64,000 bases of DNA, taken from NCBI GenBank assembly GCA_900299145.1, contig OMIN01000099.1:1-64000 (forward strand). Direction: 5' to 3'. A program made the position numbers and the translations under genes. The stretch comes from Betaproteobacteria bacterium. Its GTDB lineage: Bacteria > Pseudomonadota > Gammaproteobacteria > Burkholderiales > SG8-41. Shown here piece by piece: positions 42,039-51,550 of this stretch. The notes beneath the pieces were generated by a model. It saw only the letters and a list, made by a program, of their open reading frames with translations. It was not told the DNA's origin and did no database searches. Position 1 is the stretch's first letter, and every line of letters begins with the position of its first letter.

Positions 42039-43067
42039 TTAAAACGTATAGCCGACGCTTTGCGCGCGGCCTTCAAGTTCATCAAGCAGCCTGGCGAACG
42101 CCGCAAGCTCGCGGTAGCGCGTGGTGACGCGGCGCGCATATTGAATGAAACGCGGCGTGTCCTTCAGGTAATGCGGCTTGCCGTCGCGGTAGTTGATGCG
42201 CGCGAAAATGCCGAGCACCTTGATGTGGCGTTGCAGACCCATCCACTCGAAATCACACCAGAACGCGGCGAAGTCGGCGTTGACCGGCAAACCCGCGGCC
42301 TTGGCCCGTTCCCAATAGCGGATTACCCAGTCAAGTTCGCGTTCCTCCGGCCAGCTTACGAACGCGTCACGAAACAACGACGCTACGTCATAGGTGATGG
42401 GGCCGTACACCGCATCCTGAAAATCCAGCACGCCGGGGTTGGGCGTGGACAACATCAAGTTGCGCGGCATGTAGTCTCGATGCACGTAAACGCACGGCTG
42501 CGCCAGCGCGGCATCGATTAGCAATTTTGAGGTGGCCGAGAACACGGTCTGCTGCACCGGCGTGAACGCGGTCTGCAAATGTTTGGCCACGTACCAATCG
42601 GAAAACAGCTCAACCTCGCGTTGCAGCAGCGCCGTGTCGTAGGGCGGCAGCACGCCGGGGCGGCTGGCCTTTTGCCATTGAATCAAGGCATCAATGGCGT
42701 CCGAAAATAACGCATCGGGATTGTCTGCCGTAAATCCGTTGAGATACGTGGTCGTGCCCAGATCGCTCAGCAGCAAAAAGCCGTTTTCCAAATCCTGCGC
42801 GATAACCTGCGGCACGTGCAAGCCGGCTTCGTGCATTAGTGCGGCCACTTTCACGAAAGGTCGGCAGTCTTCCTGCGGCGGCGGCGCGTCCATGGCGATC
42901 AAGGTTTCGCCGCCGACGGTGACACGAAAATAACGCCGGAAACTGGCATCTGCCGACGCTGGCGCCAGTGTAAATGCGTCCGTAAAGCGGTTTTGTGCGA
43001 GCCATGCGCGTAGCCACGCACTTAATTGCGCAAGGCGTGTGTCGGTCGGATCGGCTGTGGCGGACAA
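42039..43067 (-). CDS. amgK: Anomeric MurNAc/GlcNAc kinase AmgK (aminoglycoside phosphotransferase fold)
   Basis: 342 residues of the aminoglycoside phosphotransferase-like kinase fold: ASFRRYFRV near residue 43 in the nucleotide loop, catalytic VHRDYMPRNLM near 193 and the metal Asp in PGVLDFQDAVYGP near 208. AmgK phosphorylates MurNAc at the anomeric position for MurU. The pair is divergent from lptD, an arrangement also known in pseudomonads and betaproteobacteria. No strong promoter is evident in the 77 bases between the amgK and lptD starts. Confidence 0.9.
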   Translation of the reverse strand: MSATADPTDTRLAQLSAWLRAWLAQNRFTDAFTLAPASADASFRRYFRVTVGGETLIAMDAPPPQEDCRPFVKVAALMHEAGLHVPQVIAQDLENGFLLLSDLGTTTYLNGFTADNPDALFSDAIDALIQWQKASRPGVLPPYDTALLQREVELFSDWYVAKHLQTAFTPVQQTVFSATSKLLIDAALAQPCVYVHRDYMPRNLMLSTPNPGVLDFQDAVYGPITYDVASLFRDAFVSWPEERELDWVIRYWERAKAAGLPVNADFAAFWCDFEWMGLQRHIKVLGIFARINYRDGKPHYLKDTPRFIQYARRVTTRYRELAAFARLLDELEGRAQSVGYTF

Positions 43068-43144
43068 TGCGTTGCCTTCTCAGGTTTTTTGTGCGATTTT
43101 AGCACCCCGGTTTGGATGCCCCCCCTGATGGTCTGCGATCTTTT

Positions 43145-45499
43145 GTGAATTGCTCCTTGCGTAAAACCCCCATCGCCTGGGCGCTGATGTGCGCGCTGCC
43201 GTGCGCGCCACCGGTGTTCGCGCAGGGCGCGTTGGCCTTGCGCATGCAAACCACCATCGTCGGCGTGCCGGACGGCAAATCCGGCGTGCCAGCGCCGGTG
43301 TACATGGAAGGCGATCGCATGCAGGGCCACACCGAGCGCGAAACCGAGGCGCAGGGCAACGCTCGCGCCCGTTCGCGCGGGCAATCCATTGCCGCCGACT
43401 GGATGCGCTTTGATTCGCGCATCAACGAGCTCACCGCCATCGGCAACGTGCATCTGGAGCAGGGCGCGTATGTCGCCGATGGCGTACGCCTGCGGTACGA
43501 CTTTGACACCGAGCGCGGCGTGATGGAGCGCGCGACTTACTTCATCAATCCGCGTAACAGCGGCAATCTGCCAACCGTGCCGTCCACCCCGGCGGCGCCG
43601 CTCGCTGCGGGGCCAGCTGGCGCCACCGCCACGCGGCAGGCGATGAGCGGACGGGGGGTCGCCGAGCGCATCATTTTCGACGGGCCGGGGCAGTTTCGCG
43701 CTCAGCAGGCCAGCTTTACCACCTGCGAGCCGGGTAACGACCAATGGAATATTCATTCGCAGGACTTGCGCATTTATCAGGATCAGGGCGTGGGTGTTGC
43801 GCGCAATGCCACGGTTGATTTCAAGGGCAAGCCATTTTTTTACGCGCCGTATTTTTCGTTTCCGCTGCACCAGGAACGTAAAACCGGGTTTCTCGCGCCC
43901 CACTACGGCAGCACCAGCGCCAGCGGCTTTGAAGTCACCACGCCGTTTTTCTGGAACATGGCGCCAAACTACGACCTGACAATTACGCCGCGCGTACTCA
44001 GCAAACGCGGCCTTCAGATACGCAATGATTTTCGTTACTTGATGCCAGATTATCGCGGCGAAGCGCACTTCGAAATTCTGCCGGATGACCGCGCGGCCGA
44101 ACGAACTCGCCAACTCTTCCAATTGAAGCACTCGCATACGTTGCCCGCCGGTTGGGCGGGCACGCTGGACATCAACAAGGTGTCCGACGCCAAGTACTTT
44201 ACCGATCTGTCCACCGCCGTCGGCCTCACATCGCAAACCTATTTGACGCGGCAAGGCGCGCTGTCGCGCGGTGGGGTGTGGGGCAACGGCGGTACTTACG
44301 CTTTCAGCACGCTCATTCAGGGCTGGCAAACCCTGCAAACGGACCCATTGGCGCCGCTGACGCCCCCCTATTCGCGCCGCCCGCAATTAACGTTAACGGC
44401 TCAACGCTTCAATACCCTGCGCGGCGATTTTAATTTTGAGGGAAGCTATACCGATTTTTATCATCCGACGCTGGACAACGGCAAACGTATCGTCGCCTAT
44501 CCCAGCATGACGTTTCCACTTCAGGCGGCGGCGTGGTTTGTCACCCCAAAGATCGGGTTGCACGCCTCGCGCTACGTCATGGATCAGCGCACTTCCGTGC
44601 TGCCCGACGCCACGCGCACGTTGCCGATATTCAGCGTCAACACGGGACTCAATTTCGAACGCAAGGCGAATATTTTCGGCAACAGCTTTTTGCAAACGCT
44701 GGAGCCGGTGGCCTACTACGTCAACATCCCGTATCGCAATCAAAGCAACCTGCCGAACTTCGAAAGCGGTTTGCAGGACATCAATTTCGCCTCGATTTTT
44801 TCGGAGAACCAGTTCAGCGGTCACGACCGTATTAACGACGCCAACCAGCTCACGCTGGGCTTGCGCTCCCGGCTGATCAATCCCGACAGCGGTTTCGAGG
44901 TGATTCGCGCGGGCATTGCGCAGCGTTACTATTTCGAGGGCCAGCGCGTCACCCTGCCCGGCGTGGCGCCACGCAGCAACAGCAGTGTGCGGTCCGACAT
45001 GCTGGCGGTGGTCAGCGGCACCATCGCCCCCAAGCTCAGCATGGATCTGGGGTGGCAGTACAATACCGACACGCATCAAACCCAGCGCACCACCGCCGCC
45101 GCGCGCTATCAGCCGGAACAGGGCAAGCTGCTGAATCTGGCATACCGGCAAAGCATCGCGTCGTCGATCCGGCAATGGGATATGTCCGCGCAGTGGCCGA
45201 TTGCGCGCGGCTGGAGCGCGGTGGGACGCTGGAACTATTCGGTACAGGATAAGCGCACGCTCGAAGCCGTGGGCGGCATGGAATACGACGGCGGCTGTTT
45301 TGTGTTCCGGGTCGTGGCGCATCGCTTGTCTACCGCCACCACCGTCGCCAACACGGCGTTTTTCGTGGAGTTGGAGTTGAACGGTATTACGCGGGTCGGG
45401 TCGAACTCGCTGGATTTGCTGCGCCGGAATATTTCCGGCTATATGCGCCATGATCCGTACGCGGCGCGCCCGGGTGAGTATTATGTGCCTGAACGCTAA
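43145..45499 (+). CDS. lptD: LPS-assembly outer-membrane protein LptD
   Basis: LptD is the outer-membrane beta-barrel that, with LptE, inserts lipopolysaccharide into the outer leaflet. The GTG at 43145 gives 784 residues starting with a signal peptide (LRKTPIAWALMCALPCAPPVFA-QG); a TTG at 43112 is the alternative. The periplasmic OstA/LptA-like domain includes EGDRMQGHTERETEAQGNARARS near 50-75 and DNA-coded turns typical of jellyroll domains; the barrel starts near FYAPYFSFPLHQERKTGFLAP. Cys residues for the inter-domain disulfides appear as TTCEPGND and GGCFVFRV. It heads the lptD-surA-pdxA-rsmA cluster. Confidence 0.94.
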   Translation: MNCSLRKTPIAWALMCALPCAPPVFAQGALALRMQTTIVGVPDGKSGVPAPVYMEGDRMQGHTERETEAQGNARARSRGQSIAADWMRFDSRINELTAIGNVHLEQGAYVADGVRLRYDFDTERGVMERATYFINPRNSGNLPTVPSTPAAPLAAGPAGATATRQAMSGRGVAERIIFDGPGQFRAQQASFTTCEPGNDQWNIHSQDLRIYQDQGVGVARNATVDFKGKPFFYAPYFSFPLHQERKTGFLAPHYGSTSASGFEVTTPFFWNMAPNYDLTITPRVLSKRGLQIRNDFRYLMPDYRGEAHFEILPDDRAAERTRQLFQLKHSHTLPAGWAGTLDINKVSDAKYFTDLSTAVGLTSQTYLTRQGALSRGGVWGNGGTYAFSTLIQGWQTLQTDPLAPLTPPYSRRPQLTLTAQRFNTLRGDFNFEGSYTDFYHPTLDNGKRIVAYPSMTFPLQAAAWFVTPKIGLHASRYVMDQRTSVLPDATRTLPIFSVNTGLNFERKANIFGNSFLQTLEPVAYYVNIPYRNQSNLPNFESGLQDINFASIFSENQFSGHDRINDANQLTLGLRSRLINPDSGFEVIRAGIAQRYYFEGQRVTLPGVAPRSNSSVRSDMLAVVSGTIAPKLSMDLGWQYNTDTHQTQRTTAAARYQPEQGKLLNLAYRQSIASSIRQWDMSAQWPIARGWSAVGRWNYSVQDKRTLEAVGGMEYDGGCFVFRVVAHRLSTATTVANTAFFVELELNGITRVGSNSLDLLRRNISGYMRHDPYAARPGEYYVPER

Positions 45500-45532
45500 C
45501 CGCGGCGCCGGCGGGCCAGTCATAATTTAGGT

Positions 45533-45560
45533 GTATGTATATGTTTTTATTGAATATTTT
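45533..45560 (-). repeat. Dispersed AT-rich motif, copy 11 (surA start)
   Basis: On the minus strand the core reads AATAAAAACATATACATAC. It carries the start codon of surA and encodes the first residues (MYMFLLNIL) of the SurA signal peptide. Confidence 0.65.
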
Positions 45561-46851
45561 ATTAGTCCTTTCCGGGGCATTGCTGGGTGCCAGCGTGGCC
45601 TACGGGCAGCCGCAGGCCAAGCCGCGACCGATTGTTACGCTTGACCGTATCGTCGCCGTGGTAAACGATGAGGTGATCACGCGCAACGAACTTACCGAGC
45701 GTATGAAACGCGCGGAGAGCCAGTTGGCGCGCCAGGGCACGCCCATGCCGCCGCGCGCTGAACTGGAAAAGCAGATCCTTGAACGCATGATTTCCGACCG
45801 CGCGGTAGTGCAATTTGCCAAGGAAAGCGGCATGCGCATCGACGACGTCGAGCTCGACCGCGCCATTGAGCGCATCGCGCAGGATAACCAGATGATTGTC
45901 GCTCAGTTGCGCATGGCGCTGGAAAAAGATGGAATCCCCTTCCCGCGCTTTCGCGAGGATATTCGCGGTGAAATTCTGATGGCGCGCCTGCGCGAACGCG
46001 AAGTCAACGACAAAATTGTGGTCACTGACAGCGAGATCGACAACCTCATTGCGGCTTCCGAGAAAATCAATGCCGCAGATGAATTCAATGTCTCGCACAT
46101 TTTGGTGCGCGTGCCTGAGTCCGCCGGACCGGATCAAATCAAGGCGCGTCAGGCGCGCGCCGAGCAGGCGCTGTCACAACTGAAGGGCGGCGCTGATTTC
46201 CGGCAAATCGCGGCCTCGTTTTCCGAGGCGCCCGACGCGCTGCAGGGCGGCGCGATGGGCTGGCGTGACATGAATCGCTTGCCGACGCTGTTTGCCGACG
46301 CCCTGCGCACCATGAAACCCGGCGACTTGAGCGGTGTGTTACGCAGCCCCAACGGCTTTCACATCATCAAGCTCCTCGAACAGCGCGGCGGCAAACAGGC
46401 AGCGATGGTGCAGCAAACCAACGCGCGGCACATCCTGATCAAGGTCAGCGAAGTGGTGCCCGAAGCCGACGCGCGCAACCGCCTGCGCACGCTAAAAGAG
46501 CGGCTCGACAACAAGGGCGATTTCGCGCAACTCGCGCGCGCCAATTCCGAGGACACCAGTGCCGCCAAGGGCGGCGACCTTGGCTGGATTTCACCAGGCG
46601 ACACGGTGCCGGAATTTGAACGCGCGATGGATGCCCTGAAGCCCGGGCAAATCAGCGACCCGGTGCGCTCGCCCTTCGGCTGGCACCTGATTCAGGTACT
46701 CGAGCGGCGCACTTCCGATCTTTCCGGCGAACGCAAACGACTTGCCGCAAGACAGACGCTGCGCGAAAGGAAGGGCGAGGAGTCGTTCAATGAATGGGTG
46801 CGCCGCACGCGTGACATGGCGTACGTCGAAATCCGCCTCGAAGAACGGTAG
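45535..46851 (+). CDS. surA: Periplasmic peptidyl-prolyl isomerase/chaperone SurA
   Basis: 438 residues. The signal peptide MYMFLLNILLVLSGALLGASVAYG is followed by the SurA N-domain (IVAVVNDEVITRNEL near 40). Two parvulin domains follow: EFNVSHILVRVPES near 183 and NARHILIKVSEVVPE near 293, each with the QGGAMGWRD/KGGDLGWIS signature. SurA folds outer-membrane barrels such as LptD, encoded upstream. Either ATG 45535 or 45541 can start it; only a weak TAGG lies upstream. The signal peptide begins inside a dispersed motif copy, unusual for an important chaperone. Confidence 0.95.
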   Translation: MYMFLLNILLVLSGALLGASVAYGQPQAKPRPIVTLDRIVAVVNDEVITRNELTERMKRAESQLARQGTPMPPRAELEKQILERMISDRAVVQFAKESGMRIDDVELDRAIERIAQDNQMIVAQLRMALEKDGIPFPRFREDIRGEILMARLREREVNDKIVVTDSEIDNLIAASEKINAADEFNVSHILVRVPESAGPDQIKARQARAEQALSQLKGGADFRQIAASFSEAPDALQGGAMGWRDMNRLPTLFADALRTMKPGDLSGVLRSPNGFHIIKLLEQRGGKQAAMVQQTNARHILIKVSEVVPEADARNRLRTLKERLDNKGDFAQLARANSEDTSAAKGGDLGWISPGDTVPEFERAMDALKPGQISDPVRSPFGWHLIQVLERRTSDLSGERKRLAARQTLRERKGEESFNEWVRRTRDMAYVEIRLEER

Positions 46852-46857
46852 TCGCAC

Positions 46858-47832
46858 GTGAGCGCGCGTGGCGGCCTGCCCACTATCGCCGTCACCGCGG
46901 GCGAGCCCGCGGGCGTCGGGCCGGAAATCTGCACGGCGCTGAAAACTGCCGCTCTACCCGCGCGCATTGTGGTGATTGCCGACCGCGCGCTGCTGCGCGC
47001 ACGTACCGGGTTTGCGTGGCCCGATTTCGCCGGCGGCTGCACCGCCACCGAGGCCGGCATTTGCGTGTTGCACGTACCGCTGGCGGCGCCGTCCATCGCC
47101 GGCAACCTCGACCCCGCCAACAGCACCTATGTGCTGCGCACGTTGGGCATTGCCTGCGACGGCTGCACCGACAAACTGTTCGACGCCATGGCCACCGCGC
47201 CGGTGCACAAGGGCGTCATCAACGATGCTGGCGTGGCATTCACCGGCCATACCGAATTTCTCGAGGAACGTACGCGCTCGTCGCACGTGGTGATGATGCT
47301 GGCGGGCGGCGGCATGCGCGTGGCGCTTGCCACCACGCACGTGGCTCTAAAGGATGTGGCGGCCAGCATCACACGCGAGAGCCTCAGGCAAACGCTGCGT
47401 GTGCTGCATCACGACCTGAGAACGAAGTTCGGCATCGCCGCGCCGCGCATCGCGGTGGCCGGGTTGAACCCGCATGCCGGGGAATCCGGCCACATGGGCC
47501 GCGAAGAAATCGACGTGATCGCGCCAGTCATTGCCGCGTTGCGCTCGGAAGGCATGCATCTTTCTGATCCGCTGCCCGCCGACACGTTGTTCAACCCCGA
47601 ACGGCTCAAACACTACGACGCGGTGCTGGCGATGTATCACGATCAGGGCTTGCCGGTGCTGAAATACGCGAGTTTCGGCGCGGGCGTCAACATCACGCTG
47701 GGTTTGCCGATTATCCGCACCTCGGTCGATCACGGCACGGCCCTGGATATCGCGGGCACGGGCAAGGCTGACGCTGGCAGTTTGATCGAGGCGGTGAAAC
47801 TCGCGATCGTGCTCGCGAATTCACGGGCATAA
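46858..47832 (+). CDS. pdxA: 4-hydroxythreonine-4-phosphate dehydrogenase PdxA
   Basis: 324 residues from a GTG 6 bases after the surA stop. Family landmarks are [12 protein letters not shown] near residue 13, [13 protein letters not shown] near 117, FTGHTEFL near 132, [17 protein letters not shown] near 199, and [12 protein letters not shown] near 258, which contain the zinc His ligands. The enzyme oxidises 4-phosphohydroxy-threonine in pyridoxal phosphate synthesis. It is tightly packed between surA and rsmA. Confidence 0.95.
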   Translation: MSARGGLPTIAVTAGEPAGVGPEICTALKTAALPARIVVIADRALLRARTGFAWPDFAGGCTATEAGICVLHVPLAAPSIAGNLDPANSTYVLRTLGIACDGCTDKLFDAMATAPVHKGVINDAGVAFTGHTEFLEERTRSSHVVMMLAGGGMRVALATTHVALKDVAASITRESLRQTLRVLHHDLRTKFGIAAPRIAVAGLNPHAGESGHMGREEIDVIAPVIAALRSEGMHLSDPLPADTLFNPERLKHYDAVLAMYHDQGLPVLKYASFGAGVNITLGLPIIRTSVDHGTALDIAGTGKADAGSLIEAVKLAIVLANSRA

Positions 47833-47835
47833 ACC

Positions 47836-48636
47836 GTGCGCCGAACAACGCATCAGCCCCGCAAGCGCTTCGGACAAAATTTCCTTAAAAATACAATAGT
47901 TATAGACGATATCGTACGCGCCATCGCGCCACGCGCCGATGATCTGATGGTGGAAATCGGGCCGGGCTTAAGCGCGCTTACCACGCCGCTGGCGCGGGCG
48001 CTGAACACCTTGCACGTGATTGAACTCGACCGCGACATCGTTGCGCAACTACGCGAGCAACACGCGGGCGGCAAACTGGTGATCCACGAAGGCGACGCCC
48101 TGAAATTTGAATTCGCCTCGCTTGGCGACAACTTGCGAGTCGTTGGCAATTTGCCCTACAACATTTCCACGCCGCTGCTGTTTCATCTGGCGGAGCACAT
48201 CGCGCACATCCGCGACATCCATGTCATGCTGCAAAAGGAAGTCGTCGAGCGCATGGTGGCAGCGCCCGGCGGCGGCGATTACGGCCGTCTTTCCGTGATG
48301 CTGCAATACCGTTTCGACATGGAAAAAGTGATCGACGTCGGCCCCGATGCGTTTTATCCGCAGCCCAAAGTGGACTCTGCCGTGGTGCGCATGCTGCCGC
48401 GCAAAGTCATCGAACCGAAGGCACGCGATGAAACCTTGTTCGCGCACGTGGTCACCGCGGCGTTTTCGCAGCGCCGCAAAACCTTGCGCAATACACTGCG
48501 CAATCTGCTGGAATTGCCGGATTTCGACGCGCTAGCCATCAACCCCGGCGCGCGTGCGGAAACGCTGTCGGTCGCCGATTTTGTGCGTATCGCCAACCGC
48601 ATGGCGACGCGACAACCCTCGGAAGACAGCCAATAA
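47836..48636 (+). CDS. rsmA: 16S rRNA (adenine1518-N6/adenine1519-N6)-dimethyltransferase RsmA
   Basis: 266 residues from a GTG 3 bases after pdxA. The RsmA/KsgA pattern is clear: KRFGQNFL near residue 10, the SAM site VEIGPGLSALTTPLA near 39, and the catalytic NLPYNIS near 104. It dimethylates two adenines near the 3' end of 16S rRNA. Residues 14-23 (QNFLKNTIVI) are encoded by a dispersed motif copy that replaces a segment relatives encode with the same length, so the protein should still work. Confidence 0.95.
   Translation: MRRTTHQPRKRFGQNFLKNTIVIDDIVRAIAPRADDLMVEIGPGLSALTTPLARALNTLHVIELDRDIVAQLREQHAGGKLVIHEGDALKFEFASLGDNLRVVGNLPYNISTPLLFHLAEHIAHIRDIHVMLQKEVVERMVAAPGGGDYGRLSVMLQYRFDMEKVIDVGPDAFYPQPKVDSAVVRMLPRKVIEPKARDETLFAHVVTAAFSQRRKTLRNTLRNLLELPDFDALAINPGARAETLSVADFVRIANRMATRQPSEDSQ
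47877..47904 (+). repeat. Dispersed AT-rich motif, copy 12 (inside rsmA)
   Basis: Reads TTAAAAATACAATAGTTAT, a fair match to the core. It follows the conserved QNFL codons of rsmA and forms an AT-rich patch that keeps the reading frame. Confidence 0.55.
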
Positions 48637-48660
48637 AAATCCATTAAATCAAATGGTTAC
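48632..48660 (+). repeat. Dispersed AT-rich motif, copy 13
   Basis: Reads CATTAAATCAAATGGTTAC. It begins at the rsmA TAA stop and fills the first half of the spacer before the next gene. Confidence 0.65.
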
Positions 48661-48686
48661 GTTTAACGCCTATTCAGGAGAACGCC

Positions 48687-49544
48687 ATGACCCCGACCGA
48701 AAAGCGCCTGCGCCTGCGCGCCATTTTGCAAGGCAACGCAACGATTTCCCCCGCCACGGTATTCGACGCGCTATCGGCACGCGTGGCAGAGGCCTCCGGC
48801 TACACCTGCGGCATTTTGTCGGGCTCGGTAAGCGCGGCCATTGCGCTCGGATCGCCGGACTTGGCACTGCAAACGCTGACCGAATTCGCGCATCAGGTGC
48901 GCGCCGTCACGCGCGCTTGCGACCTCAGTGTTTTTGTCGACGCCGATCAGGGCTACGGCAACGCACTCAACGTGATGCGCACGGTCGAGGAGCTGGAACA
49001 CGCGGGCCTTGCCGGGTTGGCTATCGAAGATCTGGTTATGCCCGCGCGCTTTGGTTCGCAGGGGAAGCCGGAAAATATTTCCACCGCCGAAATGCTCGGC
49101 AAACTGAAAGCGGCGCTCACCGCGCGGCGCGACCCATCGCTGGTGATCGTGGCGCGCACGGCGGCGCTGCGCGTGGAGCCGCTGCAACAAGTCGTGGCGC
49201 GCATGCGCGCCTACGCCGCCAGCGGCGTCGACGGCATTTTTTTGAGCGGCATGAAAACGCTGGAGCAGCTCGACGCCGTGCGCGCGGCAGTCACCATTCC
49301 CATCGTCTGCGGCAGCACGCCCGGCATCCAACGCGCCGACCTTGCCGCACGCGGCGTGCGCTTTCACCTGCAAGGCCACGCCGTACTGGCGGCCTGCGCG
49401 AAAGCCATGTTCGACACGTACGCCCATCTTGCCGCCGGTAACGGCCCGGATGGGCTGCAACCGATACTCGCCACGCCGGAAACCATGGCGCGCGTGTTGC
49501 GGCTGGCGGATCACGAGCATTGGGAAAAAGCCTACCTCAATTAG
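48687..49544 (+). CDS. Isocitrate lyase/PEP mutase family protein, oxaloacetate decarboxylase-like
   Basis: 285 residues; ATG with AGGAG upstream. The pattern VFDALSARVAEASGYTCGILSGSVSAAIALGSPDLALQTL followed by VDADQGYGNALNVMRTVEELEHAGLAGLAIEDLVMP matches the PA4872-type oxaloacetate decarboxylase branch of the superfamily. Most members read DADHGYGNA; here the His is Gln, so activity or substrate may differ. The motif KKCGH of true isocitrate lyases is absent. It precedes a Bug gene by 51 bases and may act on an imported 2-oxo-dicarboxylate. Confidence 0.85.
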   Translation: MTPTEKRLRLRAILQGNATISPATVFDALSARVAEASGYTCGILSGSVSAAIALGSPDLALQTLTEFAHQVRAVTRACDLSVFVDADQGYGNALNVMRTVEELEHAGLAGLAIEDLVMPARFGSQGKPENISTAEMLGKLKAALTARRDPSLVIVARTAALRVEPLQQVVARMRAYAASGVDGIFLSGMKTLEQLDAVRAAVTIPIVCGSTPGIQRADLAARGVRFHLQGHAVLAACAKAMFDTYAHLAAGNGPDGLQPILATPETMARVLRLADHEHWEKAYLN

Positions 49545-49595
49545 CGTTACACTTTTGCCCGCGCTTTCTCCACACGTTTTTCGAACGAGGCAACG

Positions 49596-50579
49596 ATGTT
49601 CCGACCCCGCCGCCTGGCGCTTGCAGTTTTCATCACGGCACTGCCGGTGCTTTTCAGCGCGGCCATTGCTCAGGATTTTCCGGCGCGGCCCATCACGCTG
49701 GTCATGCCGTTTCCGGCGGGCGGGCCGGGCGATGCGATGGCGCGCAATCTGGCCACGGCGCTGGGCGCCGCGCTAAAGCAGCAGGTGGTCGTCGACAATC
49801 CCGCCGGCGCCAGCGGCACCATCGGCACTAACCGGGTGGCAAAGTCCAAGCCCGATGGCTATACGCTGCTGATCATGAATATTGGCATGGCAACGGCGCC
49901 GTCGCTGTTTCGTTCGTTGCCTTACAACGTGCTCAACGATTTTGAGCATATCGGCCGCGTGTCGGAAGTGCCGATGACCATCGTCGCGCGAACGGGTTTG
50001 CCACAGGCTTCGCTCAAGGACCTGGTCGCCTACGCCAAAGCGAACCCGCGCAAGCTCACCTTCGGCAACGCGGGCATCGGCTCGGCGGCGCATCTGTGTT
50101 CGCTGCTGTTTTTCAATGTGACGCAGACGGAGTACACCGAGGTACCGTACAAAGGGACCGCGCCGGCACTCATCGATTTGCTGGGCGGACACATTGATCT
50201 GTTGTGTGATCAGACCAGCACGACTTCCGGGCAGATCAAAACTGGCGGCATCAAGACTTACGGCGTGACGTCGAAGGGCCGCGTGGCCACACTACCGTTT
50301 GTGCCCACGCTGTCGGAACAGGGGTTGAGCGGCTTCGAGGCAACGTCCTGGTTCGGCCTGTGGGCGCCCAAGGGCTTGCCCAAACCGGTGCTGGATAAGC
50401 TGGCGGCGGCGCTGCAGGCGGCGGTGGCTGACCCCACATTCAAATCACGCCTCGCCGATCTGGGCGGCGCACCCGTGGCGCCGGCGCTGGCAAACCCGGA
50501 AGCGCTGCGCTCGTTCCTCAAGGCCGAAATTGACAAGTGGGCGCCCATTATCAAGAAGGCCGGCATCACCGCGGACTGA
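49596..50579 (+). CDS. Bug/TctC family substrate-binding protein (9 of 10)
   Basis: 327 residues with signal peptide LALAVFITALPVLFSAAIA, cleavage near residue 25 before QDFPARP. The ligand loop MPFPAGGPGDAMARNL is canonical; the second loop reads DNPAGASGTIGTNRV. It lies between the oxaloacetate-decarboxylase-like gene and a luciferase-like oxidoreductase gene (13 bases downstream), with a TcuA-like dehydrogenase further on. A receptor for a di- or tricarboxylate would fit these neighbours. Confidence 0.9.
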   Translation: MFRPRRLALAVFITALPVLFSAAIAQDFPARPITLVMPFPAGGPGDAMARNLATALGAALKQQVVVDNPAGASGTIGTNRVAKSKPDGYTLLIMNIGMATAPSLFRSLPYNVLNDFEHIGRVSEVPMTIVARTGLPQASLKDLVAYAKANPRKLTFGNAGIGSAAHLCSLLFFNVTQTEYTEVPYKGTAPALIDLLGGHIDLLCDQTSTTSGQIKTGGIKTYGVTSKGRVATLPFVPTLSEQGLSGFEATSWFGLWAPKGLPKPVLDKLAAALQAAVADPTFKSRLADLGGAPVAPALANPEALRSFLKAEIDKWAPIIKKAGITAD

Positions 50580-50592
50580 AAAGGCAAATACC

Positions 50593-51513
50593 ATGGCCAT
50601 CAAAGACAAAATTCCTGTCGGCATGTCGCTGCCCCACCGCAACCCCGAACCCCTCGACATGGCGACGGTGCGCGGCGTTGCGCAACGCGCCGAGGCGCTG
50701 GGCTTCAGCGACCTGTGGGTGACGGAAAACACACTGGATCATGTGTTCAGTTTTGATCCGGCATTGATCCTCACCTACGCGGCGGCGGTGACCAATCGAA
50801 TTCGCCTTGGTGTCGCGGTGGTGGTGCTGCCCGTACATCACCCCGGCCATATCGCCAGCCAGTTTGCGTCACTTGATCACATCAGTAATGGTCGAGCAAT
50901 ACTCGGCCTGGGCATCGGTCGAGATCACCATTACGCCGAGTTTGAAGTTCCCAAGGAACGCCGTGTGCGGCGCTATCGCGAAGGCATCGATATCCTGAAG
51001 GCGCTGTGGACGCAGCCCAAGGTCAGCTACCACGGCGATTTTTACAAACTCGACAACGTGGGCATGGTGATGAAACCCGTGCAAAAACCGCATGTGCCGA
51101 TCTGGCTCGGCGGCGATCATCCGGATGCCGTGCGGCGCGCCGCGAAGCTGGGTGATGGCTGGATTGCCGCGGGCGCGTCGAACTCGATTGAGTTCGCCAA
51201 AACAGCAAAGTTGCTGCGCAACGAACTCGAAGCTCTGGGCCGCGATCCGGCGAAGTTTCCGGTGTCCAAGCGCGTGTTCCTGTCCGTGGCGGAACGCCGC
51301 GAGGACGCCAAGGCCGAACTCGACCGCTGGTTCCAGAAGGTGTACCTCAGACCCGGCGGCGCGGGTGCGGGCGACGTCTACGGCACGCCCGAACAAGTGC
51401 GCGAACAACTCGAAGAACTGATCGCAGCGGGCGCGAATCATCTGCTGGTGAATCCCACGGGCCGTTATATCGAGCAGGTCGACGCGCTGGCCGAGGTAGT
51501 GGGGCTGCAGTAA
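50593..51513 (+). CDS. LLM class flavin-dependent oxidoreductase (luciferase-like)
   Basis: 306 residues from the ATG at 50593. The luciferase-like TIM barrel is shown by GFSDLWVTENTLDHVFSFDP near residue 37, TNRIRLGVAVVVLPVHHPGHIASQFASLDHISNGRAILGLGIG near 66-108 and PHVPIWLGGDHPDAVRRAAKLGDGW near 165. Members use F420 or FMN; the cofactor cannot be decided. It probably oxidises or mono-oxygenates a small organic compound in the pathway shared with the adjacent Bug and TcuA-like genes. Confidence 0.88.
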   Translation: MAIKDKIPVGMSLPHRNPEPLDMATVRGVAQRAEALGFSDLWVTENTLDHVFSFDPALILTYAAAVTNRIRLGVAVVVLPVHHPGHIASQFASLDHISNGRAILGLGIGRDHHYAEFEVPKERRVRRYREGIDILKALWTQPKVSYHGDFYKLDNVGMVMKPVQKPHVPIWLGGDHPDAVRRAAKLGDGWIAAGASNSIEFAKTAKLLRNELEALGRDPAKFPVSKRVFLSVAERREDAKAELDRWFQKVYLRPGGAGAGDVYGTPEQVREQLEELIAAGANHLLVNPTGRYIEQVDALAEVVGLQ

Positions 51514-51550
51514 AACCGGCGGGATTTTCCGTTCAACCAGAAAGTATTGC

